The notes: generated by a model not told the origin, from the sequence alone. 64,000 nucleotides of DNA from a bacterium (GCA_905221105.1 CAJNBW010000006.1:68838-132837), one strand, 5' to 3'. Numbered from the stretch's first letter, positions 8,870-18,931 are shown. Made by a program: numbers and translations.

Positions 8870-9739
8870 TTACAAATCTTCATTTGAAAGCTGATTTGCA
8901 AAATAGTTTTCATAGTATCTTGCACCATCTACATACTCTAAATCTTGTAAGATTGTAATGCCTCTCTGGATTTTTTCAAGACCCTTATTTTTTACATTAA
9001 AAATAGTATCATAATACCCTTTCGCAATCATATAAATGATTTTAAGATAGGCTTCAGATTCTGGCAATTCTCGTTTTTCAATCTGAAAAACAAAATAGTC
9101 TGCTTTTAATTTATCCTTTTCCTCTATCGCTTTAAAGAGTCCATTAATCAAAATGGTATCAATGCCGATTTTGTTACTAGGTAAAGAACCTAATAAATCT
9201 GTCTTTTGTAACATCTCCCTAGAGTATTTAAAATAGAGGGGCAGAGGGAACAAAGTAGAAATCGTTGAAAATAATTCCAATTCATAATTTCCCCAGATAT
9301 CAATAGTAAAAAAATAGTCATAGAGAAAAGTCAGTTCTTCATCCGTTGCCCTTATTTCTGAATCAAAAAACACGAGAAGACTTTTGATACGAATCATTTG
9401 TAAAAGATAGCTCTTTTCATCACTTAATCTATACTTTTGAGTCGTCTCTTCATACAAGGAATGGAGAGAATCAATCCCTTCTCTGTCATATAGATCCCAG
9501 AGATTTTCCTGAAAAGCCAAAACCTGTTTCTGAGAAAAACCACGTACCAAGTACATAAATTCATTCAAATCAGAGTGGATGTTATCTAAGGCAGTAATCA
9601 ATTTCATAGATGATAAGTCTGCTTCTCCACGCTCAAATTTGCTCAGCATGGAATAAGTAAACTCTCCTCCTGTCGCCCCCTGTAGGGATACATTCCGACT
9701 CTTTCTTAATTCTTTAAAAACTTCTCCCAGATTTTGCAT
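8870..9739 (-). CDS. Rgg/MutR-family transcriptional regulator (cassette Rgg)
   Basis: A 289-residue Rgg protein. The N-terminal XRE helix-turn-helix lies in residues 3-60 (LGEVFKELRKSRNVSLQ, then YSMLSKFERGEADLSSMKL). The rest is an all-helical repeat domain of the type that binds short hydrophobic peptides. The start at 9739 (MQNLGEVF) has GGGGAG seven bases upstream; an in-frame TTG further up is less likely. It sits upstream of an MFS exporter gene in a cassette bounded by duplicated metI sequence. I found no small hydrophobic pheromone gene convergent or divergent to it, so it may respond to a peptide encoded elsewhere. Confidence 0.87.
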   Translation of the reverse strand: MQNLGEVFKELRKSRNVSLQGATGGEFTYSMLSKFERGEADLSSMKLITALDNIHSDLNEFMYLVRGFSQKQVLAFQENLWDLYDREGIDSLHSLYEETTQKYRLSDEKSYLLQMIRIKSLLVFFDSEIRATDEELTFLYDYFFTIDIWGNYELELFSTISTLFPLPLYFKYSREMLQKTDLLGSLPSNKIGIDTILINGLFKAIEEKDKLKADYFVFQIEKRELPESEAYLKIIYMIAKGYYDTIFNVKNKGLEKIQRGITILQDLEYVDGARYYENYFANQLSNEDL

Positions 9740-9868
9740 ATTGACTCCCCACAATTCTTAACTCTCTAACTCATAAAAGTAACGACTGATAGTAGCTAGT
9801 ACAGAGAATTTTAAGTCTTGACTATACCTCAAACTCCTATGAATGATGTATATATTGCCTTGCACTTT

Positions 9869-10561
9869 TTATTTATGACTCAATTTCTTAGTCAAGAAGT
9901 CTCCCAAGAATTGGATCGCAAAGATAATCAAAATGATAATGATGGTTGCCAAGATAGTCACATCGTGATTATAGCGGTTAAATCCATAAGCGATGGCTAC
10001 GTTACCGATACCACCTGCTCCAACCGCACCGGCCATGGCTGTTTCACCAACAAGGGAAATCAAGGTCACAGTCGTCACACGAATCAAATCTGGAAGACCT
10101 TCTGATAGATAAACACCCACGATGTCCCAGAAAGTCGCTCCGCTCGCTTGAGCCGCCTCAATGACACCGCCATCCAGTTCAGCCAAGACAACCTGAACCT
10201 GACGGGCAAAGAAGGCAAAGACCGCAAAAGATAGGGGTACGATAGCCGCATTTGGTCCGATACTTGTTCCTACGATTAGATGAGAGAAGGGTGACAAGAC
10301 TGCCAAGAGAATAATAAATGGCACCGCACGGAAGATTGACGTGATCTTGTCTAAAATCCAGAAGACGACCTTATTTTCCAAGACACCACCCGGCGCTGTC
10401 AAGACAAGGAAGAGACCTGCTACTAGCCCCAAGAACCCTCCGATGATGAAGGAAAGAACTGTCATATAAAGGGTTAGGTAGATGGCTGTTCCCCAGCCTG
10501 CTTGACCAGCCCAGCCCATTTTATAGACATTTGGTAAATAGGTTTGAATCAATGATTCCAT
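9869..10561 (-). CDS. metI: Methionine ABC transporter permease MetI
   Basis: A 230-residue ABC permease with five to six helices and the EAA-type coupling motif region (GGVIEAAQASGATFWDIV). The C-terminal half shows the MetI signature ISLVGETAMAGAVGAGGIGNVA. Start ATG 10561 follows the metN stop by one base, with GGGAGG ahead. It forms the membrane channel of the MetNIQ methionine importer. Its last ~235 bases are duplicated at 7182-7416, with an Rgg-MFS cassette between the two copies. Confidence 0.93.
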   Translation of the reverse strand: MESLIQTYLPNVYKMGWAGQAGWGTAIYLTLYMTVLSFIIGGFLGLVAGLFLVLTAPGGVLENKVVFWILDKITSIFRAVPFIILLAVLSPFSHLIVGTSIGPNAAIVPLSFAVFAFFARQVQVVLAELDGGVIEAAQASGATFWDIVGVYLSEGLPDLIRVTTVTLISLVGETAMAGAVGAGGIGNVAIAYGFNRYNHDVTILATIIIILIIFAIQFLGDFLTKKLSHK

Positions 10562-10562
10562 C

Positions 10563-11624
10563 TTACTGTCCTCCCTTCAATACTTTTAGCTGTACGCCTG
10601 CTTGACGAATGGCTTCTTGGGCACCTGCTAGTGCTGCTTTTTCACCTGACAAGACCACCACCAATTCTCCAACAGGAGTGCCATCGAGGATTTCGATATT
10701 CCCATAGAGGATATTGGCCGTTACTTGGTAACGCTTGTACAATTCATTCAAAAGCGGCTCGTCTGTTGAAGCACCTGCATACTTGAGTTGCACCAAAAGA
10801 CTGTTTTCAGACAAGTGTTCCACGATTTCTTGCTTCTCAATCTTGACCATGGCTTCGTCAATGCCTGTAGCTGTTGAGATAAAGTCCTGGGTCAAAGGTT
10901 GTTTAGGGTCTGAGAAGATTTCAAGGACACTGCCCTCCTCAATCAAATGACCATCCTGCATAACTGCCACACGGTTGGCTATGTCTTTGACAATTTGCAT
11001 TTCATGCGTAATCAAGACAACAGTCAAGCCTAATTTTTGGTTCAAATCTTGTAACAAGGCCAAAATTTGCTTGGTTGTCTTCGGATCAAGGGCAGAAGTT
11101 GACTCGTCTGAAATCAAGATTTTTGGATCATTTGCCAAGGCACGCGCAATGGCCACACGCTGTTTTTGCCCTCCAGATAATTGTGAAGGGTAGTTTTCAG
11201 CACGGTCTGCCAAACCAACCAAGTCCAACAACTTAGCTACTTTAGCCTTCTTTTCTTCCTTGCTGAGCCCAGAGTGTTTGAGGGCAAAGGCTACATTCTC
11301 CTCTGCTGTCTTTTGGCTCATCAGGTTAAAGTGCTGGAAAATCATTCCAATATCCTGACGTTTACGACGTAACTGCTCGGCCGTCAAGGTGACCTTACTA
11401 TCAAAAATCACATCGTCGTCAATGGTAATTTTCCCTGCAGATGGTTTTTGCAAGAGGTTAATCACCCGTACAAGGGTTGATTTCCCTGCTCCAGAATATC
11501 CAACAATTCCGTAGATATCCCCTTCTTGGATGTGAATAGTCACATCCTTGACTGCTGTGATGGTTCTCTTCTTTTGATGAAAAGTCACATCGATCTGATC
11601 TAACTTGATAATATCTCTACTCAT
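10563..11624 (-). CDS. metN: Methionine ABC transporter ATPase MetN
   Basis: A 353-residue ATPase with Walker [10 protein letters not shown], signature [15 protein letters not shown], Walker [13 protein letters not shown] and the switch histidine in VVLITHEM. The C-terminal ~90 residues form an NIL domain (ferredoxin-like, binds methionine and inhibits transport), which marks MetN rather than other importers. It overlaps the M20 peptidase gene by eight bases and is followed immediately by metI. Confidence 0.93.
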   Translation of the reverse strand: MSRDIIKLDQIDVTFHQKKRTITAVKDVTIHIQEGDIYGIVGYSGAGKSTLVRVINLLQKPSAGKITIDDDVIFDSKVTLTAEQLRRKRQDIGMIFQHFNLMSQKTAEENVAFALKHSGLSKEEKKAKVAKLLDLVGLADRAENYPSQLSGGQKQRVAIARALANDPKILISDESTSALDPKTTKQILALLQDLNQKLGLTVVLITHEMQIVKDIANRVAVMQDGHLIEEGSVLEIFSDPKQPLTQDFISTATGIDEAMVKIEKQEIVEHLSENSLLVQLKYAGASTDEPLLNELYKRYQVTANILYGNIEILDGTPVGELVVVLSGEKAALAGAQEAIRQAGVQLKVLKGGQ

Positions 11625-12990
11625 AGCTTCTAATCAGCTCCTCTACTAATTCAATATGGGTGTAATAATCGGCGATTCGCACATTTTCATCTCCACCGTG
11701 GTCTCGGCTGTTGGCATTTCCTAGACCGAAGGCCACCATAGGCACCTCTAGGGCATCAAAGACCGTATGCATAGGCCCTGTCCCAGCTGTCGTCGGCAAG
11801 ACTGAGACGCCCTGTGGATAGAATTTCTTGGCCAACTCGATGACGTTGAGAATGGCTGGCGCGCTCATATCGCTTCGATAGCTCATCTCTCCTAAGGTAT
11901 AGTATAATTCTACCTTATCAAAGCCATTTTTGTCTAGCTGTTTCCGAATTTTTTCCAGAACATCATGCGGTTCTAAGCCAGGAACCAAACGAACTTCTAA
12001 CTTGGCACTAGCTTCTGCTGGCAAAATCGTTTTGACTCCTTGTCCTTGGTAACCTGACTGAATTCCTTCGATATTAAGGGCTGGCTCAAAAAAGAAACGT
12101 TTTAGAAAGGCTGCGCGGTCCTCTTGTAATAGAGGCAATTCCAAACCATAAATCTGGCTGATTTCCCCTGGATTTCGTTGGGCATAGGTATCCACCAAGG
12201 CCAATTCCCGTTCATTTGGCTCCTGTACTTCTTCGTACAAACCTTCAACCAAGATACGGCCATCTGCAGCTCGAAGAGACTGTAAGGCTTGAAGAAGATA
12301 CCACGGAGCTGATTCCACAACCCCACCATAACTAGAGTGGATATCCACATCAGCACTTTTTACCTTGGCATCAAAGGTCACAATACCCTTGTTTCCACCA
12401 GAAATTTCTAGCTGTTCCAAGGCATTCTTGGTCCCTTGTTCCCAGACCAACAAATCTGCGCCACGGAGTTTATCCGCATGCTTTTCTAGATACTTATCTA
12501 GGTCTGTCGAAGCAGATTCCTCCGCTCCCTCCATGATAAAACTGATATTGACAGGTAGGTCATCGTGGTGCTGCATATACTTTCTCAAAGCACTCAAACG
12601 AGCTGTGATATGGCCCTTGTCATCGTCAACCCCACGCCCATACATGAAGCCATTGCGGACTGAAAGAGTAAAAGGATCCTCTGTCCACACCTGATCCCCA
12701 TCTGCTGGAACAGTGTCATAGTGGTTATAGAAAATCAAGGTCTTGGCATCTGGACGCGAACTCTTGAAATGCGCCATGACAAAGGGCGCCGTATAAGTCT
12801 CATCAATCTCCACTTCAGCCCCAACACGTTTGAAAATCTCGCCCAGATAATTTGCGACTTCCTTAAGTCCAACCTGCTGGGCAAAGACTGACTTCTTAGA
12901 AATCAAGGTACGCAAAACCTCAAAATAATGCTGGGCTACATGATCCTTTTCAAATTTTTCAATCTGTTCTTGTTCACTAGGAAAAACCAT
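11617..12990 (-). CDS. M20-family metallopeptidase (dipeptidase-like)
   Basis: A 457-residue M20/M25/M40 peptidase. Zinc-site motifs are visible: [18 protein letters not shown], the catalytic EGAEES and the late histidine in [15 protein letters not shown]. Length and motifs fit the peptidase or deacylase group acting on dipeptides or N-acyl amino acids. It lies between metQ and metN in one operon, so it probably frees methionine from an imported dipeptide or derivative; this link is inference from position. No signal peptide, so cytoplasmic. Confidence 0.88.
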   Translation of the reverse strand: MVFPSEQEQIEKFEKDHVAQHYFEVLRTLISKKSVFAQQVGLKEVANYLGEIFKRVGAEVEIDETYTAPFVMAHFKSSRPDAKTLIFYNHYDTVPADGDQVWTEDPFTLSVRNGFMYGRGVDDDKGHITARLSALRKYMQHHDDLPVNISFIMEGAEESASTDLDKYLEKHADKLRGADLLVWEQGTKNALEQLEISGGNKGIVTFDAKVKSADVDIHSSYGGVVESAPWYLLQALQSLRAADGRILVEGLYEEVQEPNERELALVDTYAQRNPGEISQIYGLELPLLQEDRAAFLKRFFFEPALNIEGIQSGYQGQGVKTILPAEASAKLEVRLVPGLEPHDVLEKIRKQLDKNGFDKVELYYTLGEMSYRSDMSAPAILNVIELAKKFYPQGVSVLPTTAGTGPMHTVFDALEVPMVAFGLGNANSRDHGGDENVRIADYYTHIELVEELIRSYE

Positions 12991-13086
12991 ATTCTCTCTA
13001 CCTTTCTATGAACTACTCTTCCTGACAATCCATGCTCTATACAAAAGCAAGAGGTGGAATTTTCTCTCCCACCTCCCTGTTTCTTA

Positions 13087-13941
13087 TTACCAAACTGGTT
13101 GATCCAAACCGTCTGATGTTTCTTCGATAACTTTTTTCACTTCATCTGTATGGTAAGCTGCAACAACTTTCTTGATAGCATCAGCTTTTGGTGATGATTC
13201 CCAATCTTTTTTCGCAACGATGATGTTGTACCATTGTTTTGAATTTTCATCAGCTTGTTCTTTGAAAAGTGCTTTCTTGTAGTCCAATTTTGCTTCTGTA
13301 ACAAAGGTATTGTTTACAACGGCAGCGTCAACTGATGACAATGAACGAGCTGTTTGGCTAGCGTCCAATTCAGTGATTTTCAAGTTCTTTGGATTTTCTT
13401 TGATGTTAGCAACTGTTGCAAGAGCAGTTCCTGAAACGTCCAATTTAATCAAGCCAGCTGATTGAAGCAAGTAAAGCGCACGGCTTTCGTTTGTAGCATC
13501 GTTCGGTACAGCGATTTCTCCGTTTGCTGGGATGTCTTCTACTTTAGTGTACTTGTTGTCACTTCCATTCAAACCTGAGTAAAGGCGGATTGGAGAGATG
13601 TAAGTATCTGCAATCGCTACAAGGTCTTTCCCATTTTCTTTGTTCCAGTTGTTCAAGAAGTTGTAGTGTTGGAAAGCGTTCAAGTCTACTTCGCCATCAG
13701 CAGTTGCCTTGTTTGGTTGTGAGTAGTCTGTGAACTCTGTAAATTCCAAAGTGATACCGTCTTTTTTAACCAATTCTTGGATTTTGTCCCAACGTTTTTC
13801 TTCAGAACCGCTACGGTTAACAGTTGCGATTTTGATAGTTGTTGCATTGTCTGCTTTCTTTTCTGAGTTTCCGCAAGCTGCAAGAGCAAAACCTGCGACT
13901 GTAGCAAGAGCTGCTACACCAAGCCATTTTTTAATTTTCAT
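13087..13941 (-). CDS. metQ: Methionine-binding lipoprotein MetQ
   Basis: A 284-residue NlpA/MetQ-type substrate-binding protein. The signal peptide ends in a lipobox with the lipidated cysteine at residue 22 (GFALAAC). Family features include KIATVNRSGSEE, the segment VDLNAFQHYNFL and AIPND-like EIAVPNDATNESRAL. It delivers methionine to MetNI, encoded downstream on the same strand with the M20 peptidase between. The promoter region carries two dyads. Confidence 0.88.
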   Translation of the reverse strand: MKIKKWLGVAALATVAGFALAACGNSEKKADNATTIKIATVNRSGSEEKRWDKIQELVKKDGITLEFTEFTDYSQPNKATADGEVDLNAFQHYNFLNNWNKENGKDLVAIADTYISPIRLYSGLNGSDNKYTKVEDIPANGEIAVPNDATNESRALYLLQSAGLIKLDVSGTALATVANIKENPKNLKITELDASQTARSLSSVDAAVVNNTFVTEAKLDYKKALFKEQADENSKQWYNIIVAKKDWESSPKADAIKKVVAAYHTDEVKKVIEETSDGLDQPVW

Positions 13942-13966
13942 GATTCTTTCTCCTTAAAAATAATAC

Positions 13967-14041
13967 CGTACTAGTATCTCACAATTTGTTTGATTTCACA
14001 AATTGTTATTAGATAGTCAGATATATAGTTTAAAACTATAT
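13967..14041 (-). promoter_or_regulatory. Candidate promoter and dyads upstream of metQ
   Basis: The minus strand shows TTGTGA, 17 bases, then GATACT as a plausible promoter. A dyad ACAATTTGT/ACAAATTGT (13981-14006) overlaps it, and a second perfect dyad ATATAGTTT/AAACTATAT lies at 14023-14041. These could be operators for a methionine or LysR-type regulator. No T-box or S-box structure was recognised. Confidence 0.45.
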
Positions 14042-14044
14042 CTT

Positions 14045-14088
14045 TAAAAATTGAGAAATCATCCACCTTATTCAGAATGGATGATTTC
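14045..14088 (-). terminator. Terminator of the amino acid binding-protein gene
   Basis: Inverted repeat GAAATCATCCA / TGGATGATTTC followed on the minus strand by a T-rich run, just after the stop of the gene at 14095-14925. Confidence 0.85.
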
Positions 14089-14094
14089 AAGAAA

Positions 14095-14958
<864 letters not shown>

Positions 14959-15030
14959 TTAACAGAAAAAGACCATTTGCGCCATTATATGATATCTATC
15001 TCTGTGATAGGTTTTCTTTATGACTGATTT

Positions 15031-15136
15031 ATACTCAATGAAAATCAAAGAGCAAACTAGAAAGCTAGCCGCAGGCTGTACTTGAGTACGGCAAGGTGAA
15101 GCTGACGTGGTTTGAATTTGATTTTCGAAGAGTATT
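15031..15136 (-). repeat. BOX element (A-C form)
   Basis: Read on the minus strand it starts ATACTCTTCGAAAATC, the boxA start, and ends with the boxC end TTTGATTTTCATTGAGTAT. boxB is missing, giving about 106 bases. It lies downstream of azlD. Confidence 0.93.
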
Positions 15137-15458
15137 AAAAGACCAAACGTAAAACTGCAATCAAGACCACTCCAAAGAGAACTGTGCCGACTAGATTACG
15201 GTAGCGAAAGGCTACCCAAGCTGTTGGAAAGACTGCTAAGAAGTCCAGCCATTTGATTTGAGGAAGGCTGCCAACCTTGCCTGTCACTACGCTTGAAAGA
15301 ATCAAGGCAAAGATAATAGAAACGGGCAAGAACTTCAAAAAACGCTCAACGATTGCAGGCAAACCCTTATACTTGACCAAGATGAAGGGAATCATACGGG
15401 GAATCCAAGTCACCAAGCCAGAGAAAATAACTGCTAATAAAAGATACTTACTGACCAT
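15135..15458 (-). CDS. azlD: AzlD-family branched-chain amino acid exporter subunit
   Basis: A 107-residue protein with four hydrophobic helices and the AzlD-typical TWIPRMIPFIL near the N-terminus. It overlaps the azlC stop by 11 bases, so the two are coupled. AzlD partners AzlC in branched-chain amino acid export. Its stop codon touches a BOX element. Confidence 0.88.
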   Translation of the reverse strand: MVSKYLLLAVIFSGLVTWIPRMIPFILVKYKGLPAIVERFLKFLPVSIIFALILSSVVTGKVGSLPQIKWLDFLAVFPTAWVAFRYRNLVGTVLFGVVLIAVLRLVF

Positions 15459-16143
15459 CTAAAATCACCCCCATGCTACAACCAAGTAGCGTCGCAAACA
15501 GAACAGCTAGCGACTGAGACACCACTGTCAAGAGTAAAAAGAAGGACACCGCAACAACTGCTAGGATAATGAGCAGATTGCGGACAGGAATCCGTCTTTG
15601 CATAATCTGGAATTGCGAAGCAAAAATTCCGATAAACATCCCAACCAAAGCAAAGTCTAGCCCAAAGATTTCTGGATTTGGTAGCAGACCACCCAGAGCC
15701 GTTCCGACCACTGTTCCCACAAACCAAGCCACATAGCTGTTGAGATTGTTGCCATGCATCCACATCGGATTGACCTTGTCTGTATGGGCTAATTCGCCCA
15801 TCAACACGCCATAGGTCTCATCTGTCAAGAGGCTAGACATACCGATATTTTGCCAGAGACTGGTATGACGGAAATAGGTTGACGCATGCAAGCTCAGCAA
15901 AAAGAGACGCAGATTAATCAAAAAGACCGTCATAGCAATAGCTGCCACGGGCGCCTGAACCGCAATCAAGGCCAACATGGCAAACTGGGCACTCCCAGCA
16001 TAAACAAAGAGGCTCATCAAGCCCATCTCAACAGGTGTCACATAGGGCGCACCAATAATTCCACAGGCAAGGCCAATACTGACATAACCAAGGGCCGTTG
16101 GCATGGCTGCCTGCGCCCCCTCCCAAAATCCTTTTTCTTTCAT
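15448..16143 (-). CDS. azlC: AzlC-family branched-chain amino acid exporter subunit
   Basis: A 231-residue membrane protein with about seven to eight helices. AzlC signatures are visible: ALGYVSIGLACGI, FVYAGSAQFAML and NLRLFLLSLHAS, followed by LLTDETYGVL. The start at 16143 has AGGAG upstream. With AzlD it forms a two-subunit exporter for branched-chain amino acids, by family knowledge. A BOX element lies 25 bases upstream. Confidence 0.9.
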   Translation of the reverse strand: MKEKGFWEGAQAAMPTALGYVSIGLACGIIGAPYVTPVEMGLMSLFVYAGSAQFAMLALIAVQAPVAAIAMTVFLINLRLFLLSLHASTYFRHTSLWQNIGMSSLLTDETYGVLMGELAHTDKVNPMWMHGNNLNSYVAWFVGTVVGTALGGLLPNPEIFGLDFALVGMFIGIFASQFQIMQRRIPVRNLLIILAVVAVSFFLLLTVVSQSLAVLFATLLGCSMGVILDGQ

Positions 16144-16167
16144 CTTTCTCCTCGTATTGTCTTAATA

Positions 16168-16281
16168 ATACTCAATGAAAATCAAAGAGCAAACTAGAAA
16201 GCTAGCCGCAGGTTGCTCAAAACATTGTTTTGAGGTTGCAGATAGAAGCTGACGCGGTTTGAAGAGATTTTCGAAGAGTAT
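16168..16281 (-). repeat. BOX element with short middle segment
   Basis: Begins ATACTCAATGAAAATC and ends GATTTTCGAAGAGTAT on the plus strand, so boxA-to-boxC runs on the minus strand. A short remnant of boxB (CAAAACATTGTTTTGAG) is present. It lies directly upstream of azlC. Confidence 0.92.
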
Positions 16282-16368
16282 AAGTAGGCTGAAAAGGCTC
16301 CAGCCATAGCATGGACTATTATAACACATTCAGGAAAGAGAAAAAAGTCTGGTGATTTTGACCATCAT

Positions 16369-16391
16369 AAAAAGACTGGCAATCCAGTCTC
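16369..16391 (-). terminator. Terminator of the Rgg/SHP-controlled operon
   Basis: AGACTGG, CAAT, CCAGTCT hairpin followed on the minus strand by five T, about 26 bases after the MFS stop. Confidence 0.85.
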
Positions 16392-16416
16392 AAACATATA
16401 TTATACAAATTCTCCG

Positions 16417-17643
16417 CTAAACACTTTCACGGATATTCAGGAGCATGAAAAAGGCAACTAGAAGAAATAGCAATAAAACAAAGCTAACTGCCAAAGTTCC
16501 AAAGCTAGTAGCAATGGTTACCAAAGCTATTGTAAATAAGCTAGGTAAAACAACCGTAATAGCACCGATAGAGGATTGAACTGCTCCCATTGACTCCTCA
16601 GGTATTTGTTTAAAAATGAGTTCCTGTAATCGAGGAGAGAGAATACCTGCGAAAAAGGCATCCAAGGTACTAAAGATGAGAATCCAGTCAAAACGAACTG
16701 TGGCAAATCCTACTAGAAGAAGCAACTGGGTAACAAGTGAGGCATAGAGAGCTGTTTTTATAGAAATCGTATTTTTCAGATAGCCACTTACAAGGCTTCC
16801 GACAATCAGGGCTGACAGTTCAAAAGTGGATAGCAAAGCAAGAGATTGACCTGTTTGTAAATTCAAAAAGGGCTGATTCCTCAAAAATAGAGTAGAGACA
16901 GGAACTGTAACATTTATCACTGCTTGACTAATAGATATAATAAACAAAACCAAGAGCACCTGATTCATATTCCATATTAATTTCAATGATTGGAGCAAAT
17001 GCTGACCAAAGGATTTTACAGAGAGTCCTTCTTGATAGCTAATCGTTTTTTCTACTTTCAAGAGATTATTTTTTATGAAGAGGATACCTAAAAATGCGAT
17101 TAAAAAGGTAAGAGCGTTCAGCAAGGAAATAAACTGGATGGATAGAATACCTAATAAGACTCCTCCTAAAATATTACTGATTGTTTTCACCAAACTAACA
17201 GTTGACTGTTTAAATCCAATAGCTTCTGCCAGATGATCTTGCCCAATAATTCTAATGAAAATCGGAGTGAGCATGGCGCCTGAAAAATAACTCAATGTGT
17301 CAGACAAGAGGTTAATCAGACAAATAAAGGTTACTAGCAACAAGGAAAAAGACTGCCCTGAAAGCGATAGGGACACTATAGAGTAAAGCAAAAATTTTGT
17401 AAAACTAATGACTGTGTATTTCAAGACACGATGATGTTGAAAATCCGCCAAAACTCCCAGAAAGATTTGTAGAACTTGGGGAAGGGTTTCTGAAATCGTG
17501 ATGAGTAAAATCGCCAAAGGGGCAAAAGAGGCATCTGCCACATAATTCAAAAAAGCCAGATAAAAAATCGTATCCCCAACCGTTGAAATCCACTGGTTGA
17601 TAGTTAATTGCCTAAAATCTCTATTTTGAAGAAATACTTTCAT
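16417..17643 (-). CDS. MFS transporter in the Vp1-type peptide operon
   Basis: A 408-residue major facilitator with about 12 helices, starting MKVFLQNRDFRQLTINQWIS. The start at 17643 has AGGAG upstream; an in-frame extension to 17682 does not. It is the last gene of the operon vp1-CPBP protease-MFS and corresponds by order to a downstream vpo gene of the pneumococcal Rgg144 regulon. It resembles the MFS gene at 7440-8684 in class only. The substrate is unknown; export or immunity related to the secreted peptide is a reasonable inference. Confidence 0.8.
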   Translation of the reverse strand: MKVFLQNRDFRQLTINQWISTVGDTIFYLAFLNYVADASFAPLAILLITISETLPQVLQIFLGVLADFQHHRVLKYTVISFTKFLLYSIVSLSLSGQSFSLLLVTFICLINLLSDTLSYFSGAMLTPIFIRIIGQDHLAEAIGFKQSTVSLVKTISNILGGVLLGILSIQFISLLNALTFLIAFLGILFIKNNLLKVEKTISYQEGLSVKSFGQHLLQSLKLIWNMNQVLLVLFIISISQAVINVTVPVSTLFLRNQPFLNLQTGQSLALLSTFELSALIVGSLVSGYLKNTISIKTALYASLVTQLLLLVGFATVRFDWILIFSTLDAFFAGILSPRLQELIFKQIPEESMGAVQSSIGAITVVLPSLFTIALVTIATSFGTLAVSFVLLLFLLVAFFMLLNIRESV

Positions 17644-17713
17644 CACAACTCCTTTTAAGTTCAAATGGGAATCTTTCCCCAAGGATAGACCGCGATACTA
17701 CTAACAACCAAAA

Positions 17714-18379
17714 TTACAATAACATCAAAAGCTGACCAATACCATTGTAGACTATATGCAGTCCAATAGGCCAATAAATTGACTTTGTCATTCTAAATAA
17801 GAATGCAAATATAAGACCTCCACCCATATAGAAGACAAAGTCTGTCAAGACCCAACCATGACTACTAATGTGCAAGATTCCAAATAATATAGCTGATCCG
17901 AGTACATCCAGTCCCCATTTCTTCCCTTTTTCCAGAGCAGTCATCACTAATCCACGATAAATCATGTCTTCAAAAATGGGACCTGCAATCACAGGATAAA
18001 AAAAATACATCAAAAATGCCGTAGCTCCTGTAAAAGTAGGAGCAGCATGTTGATAAGAAATTTCATTTCGAGTAGGTGGGAAAAGAAAAAAGGTGACGAA
18101 ATTCCAAACAACAAAAGCAAGCAGAGCTAGGAAGGAATAGAAAAGATAGGATCCTTTAAACTTTCTACTGTTGATTTGTTGCCATTTTCCCGACCAAATC
18201 ATAATAATAAAAGCAAATAGAACCACAAGAAAATGCAACATCATATCCGACAGATAATAGGCAAAGTCAGATAGACCAAGAGCAAAGTCGCTAGATAAAA
18301 CCAGACCACTGAACTTCTGGTCAGCAATAACTAGTAGAGCAGCTATAATAAAGTAGTAGCGTGAGATTATCTTTTTCAT
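17714..18379 (-). CDS. CPBP-family intramembrane protease (CAAX-like)
   Basis: A 221-residue membrane protein with six to eight helices. The CPBP active-site motifs are GPIFEDMIYRG (E-D instead of the usual E-E) and FGILHISSHG, then LHIVYNG. Start ATG 18379 has AGGAG upstream. It follows the double-glycine peptide gene, with an internal terminator between. In bacteriocin loci CPBP proteins often give immunity or process peptides; which applies here is unknown. In pneumococcus the gene in this position is called vpoB. Confidence 0.83.
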   Translation of the reverse strand: MKKIISRYYFIIAALLVIADQKFSGLVLSSDFALGLSDFAYYLSDMMLHFLVVLFAFIIMIWSGKWQQINSRKFKGSYLFYSFLALLAFVVWNFVTFFLFPPTRNEISYQHAAPTFTGATAFLMYFFYPVIAGPIFEDMIYRGLVMTALEKGKKWGLDVLGSAILFGILHISSHGWVLTDFVFYMGGGLIFAFLFRMTKSIYWPIGLHIVYNGIGQLLMLL

Positions 18380-18401
18380 CCTATTTTCTCCTATATTACG
18401 A

Positions 18402-18440
18402 AATAAAGAAAGCCCTAACCCAAACAAAGGCAAGGGCTTT
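18402..18440 (-). terminator. Intra-operon terminator after vp1
   Basis: AAAGCCCT / AGGGCTTT stem with a 16-base loop and T-rich tail, between the vp1 stop (18446) and the CPBP start (18379). It should make vp1 transcript more abundant than the downstream genes. Confidence 0.75.
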
Positions 18441-18445
18441 AAATA

Positions 18446-18634
18446 TCAATGACGACGATTAACAGTGGAAGAATCATGGTTAAAATATTTCTTCCAGAAA
18501 TTAGTGATTGACCAAGGTGCTCCTAAGCCTACTCCAATTCCACCGCCTGGGTTAACCACAGTGTTGCCTCCTCTAACATCTTGCAACTCATCTTCTGTCA
18601 ATTCCATCGTTTCTGCAAATTGTAAATTTAACAT
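18446..18634 (-). CDS. vp1: Vp1-type double-glycine secreted peptide
   Basis: A 62-residue precursor with a double-glycine leader, ELTEDELQDVRGG, cut after residue 23. The predicted 39-residue product is glycine-rich at its start (VVNPGGGIGVGLG) and basic at its end. A GGAG site precedes the ATG. Leader type implies export by a peptidase-containing ABC transporter such as ComAB or BlpAB, not encoded here. Position beside an Rgg/SHP pair and ahead of CPBP and MFS genes matches the pneumococcal virulence peptide Vp1 locus. The role is signalling or colonisation rather than proven killing. Confidence 0.82.
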   Translation of the reverse strand: MLNLQFAETMELTEDELQDVRGGNTVVNPGGGIGVGLGAPWSITNFWKKYFNHDSSTVNRRH

Positions 18635-18712
18635 CTTTTACACTCCTTCAATTATCTTCATTTATAAACCACTTCTGCGACCTAGGATTTGCTTCAAGTA
18701 CTTTACAAAAAC

Positions 18713-18822
18713 ACTATAACACGAAAATTGGCGTATTTTAGAAAATCGCATATTTGATATTTTTTCTTATAGAAATTTCAGATTTGCGATTTTGGTAGAT
18801 TTGATTATTTCCCTGGTATAAT
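18713..18822. promoter_or_regulatory. Divergent shp/vp1 promoters around a shared dyad
   Basis: Plus-strand TGGTATAAT (hexamer 18817-18822) serves the shp gene. Minus-strand TGTTATAGT (hexamer 18713-18718) serves vp1. Neither has a recognisable -35. An inverted repeat with perfect 9-base arms AAAATCGCA (18742-18750) and TGCGATTTT (18785-18793), extended imperfectly inward, is centred at 18767.5. Both -10 boxes lie the same distance from that centre. This is the layout expected of two Rgg-activated promoters. Confidence 0.75.
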
Positions 18823-18853
18823 AAAGTTATTACTAAATGAGGAGGGAAGTAAT

Positions 18854-18931
18854 ATGAAGAAACAAGTTTTAACATTATTGACGATCGTTACTGATATTAT
18901 TATCTTTTTCCCATTTCTAATTAATCGATAA
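18854..18931 (+). CDS. SHP-type pheromone precursor
   Basis: A 25-codon gene with GGAGG ahead of its ATG. The product starts MKKQVLTLLTIV, has an acidic residue at position 14 and a hydrophobic end (DIIIFFPFLINR). That is the form of short hydrophobic peptide precursors, cut near the acidic residue and re-imported by the oligopeptide permease to bind Rgg. It is convergent with the rgg gene and overlaps its last 11 bases, the arrangement of one known class of rgg/shp pairs. The -10 box at 18817 lacks a -35, fitting autoinduction. Confidence 0.85.
   Translation: MKKQVLTLLTIVTDIIIFFPFLINR

Noticed and set aside
8859..8894. Possible pheromone frame (11 codons) near the end of the cassette rgg
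   Set aside because: No ribosome site, polar content and wrong length for an SHP.
18465..18719. Plus-strand frame opposite vp1
   Set aside because: No ribosome site; it is antisense to the peptide gene and its promoter.
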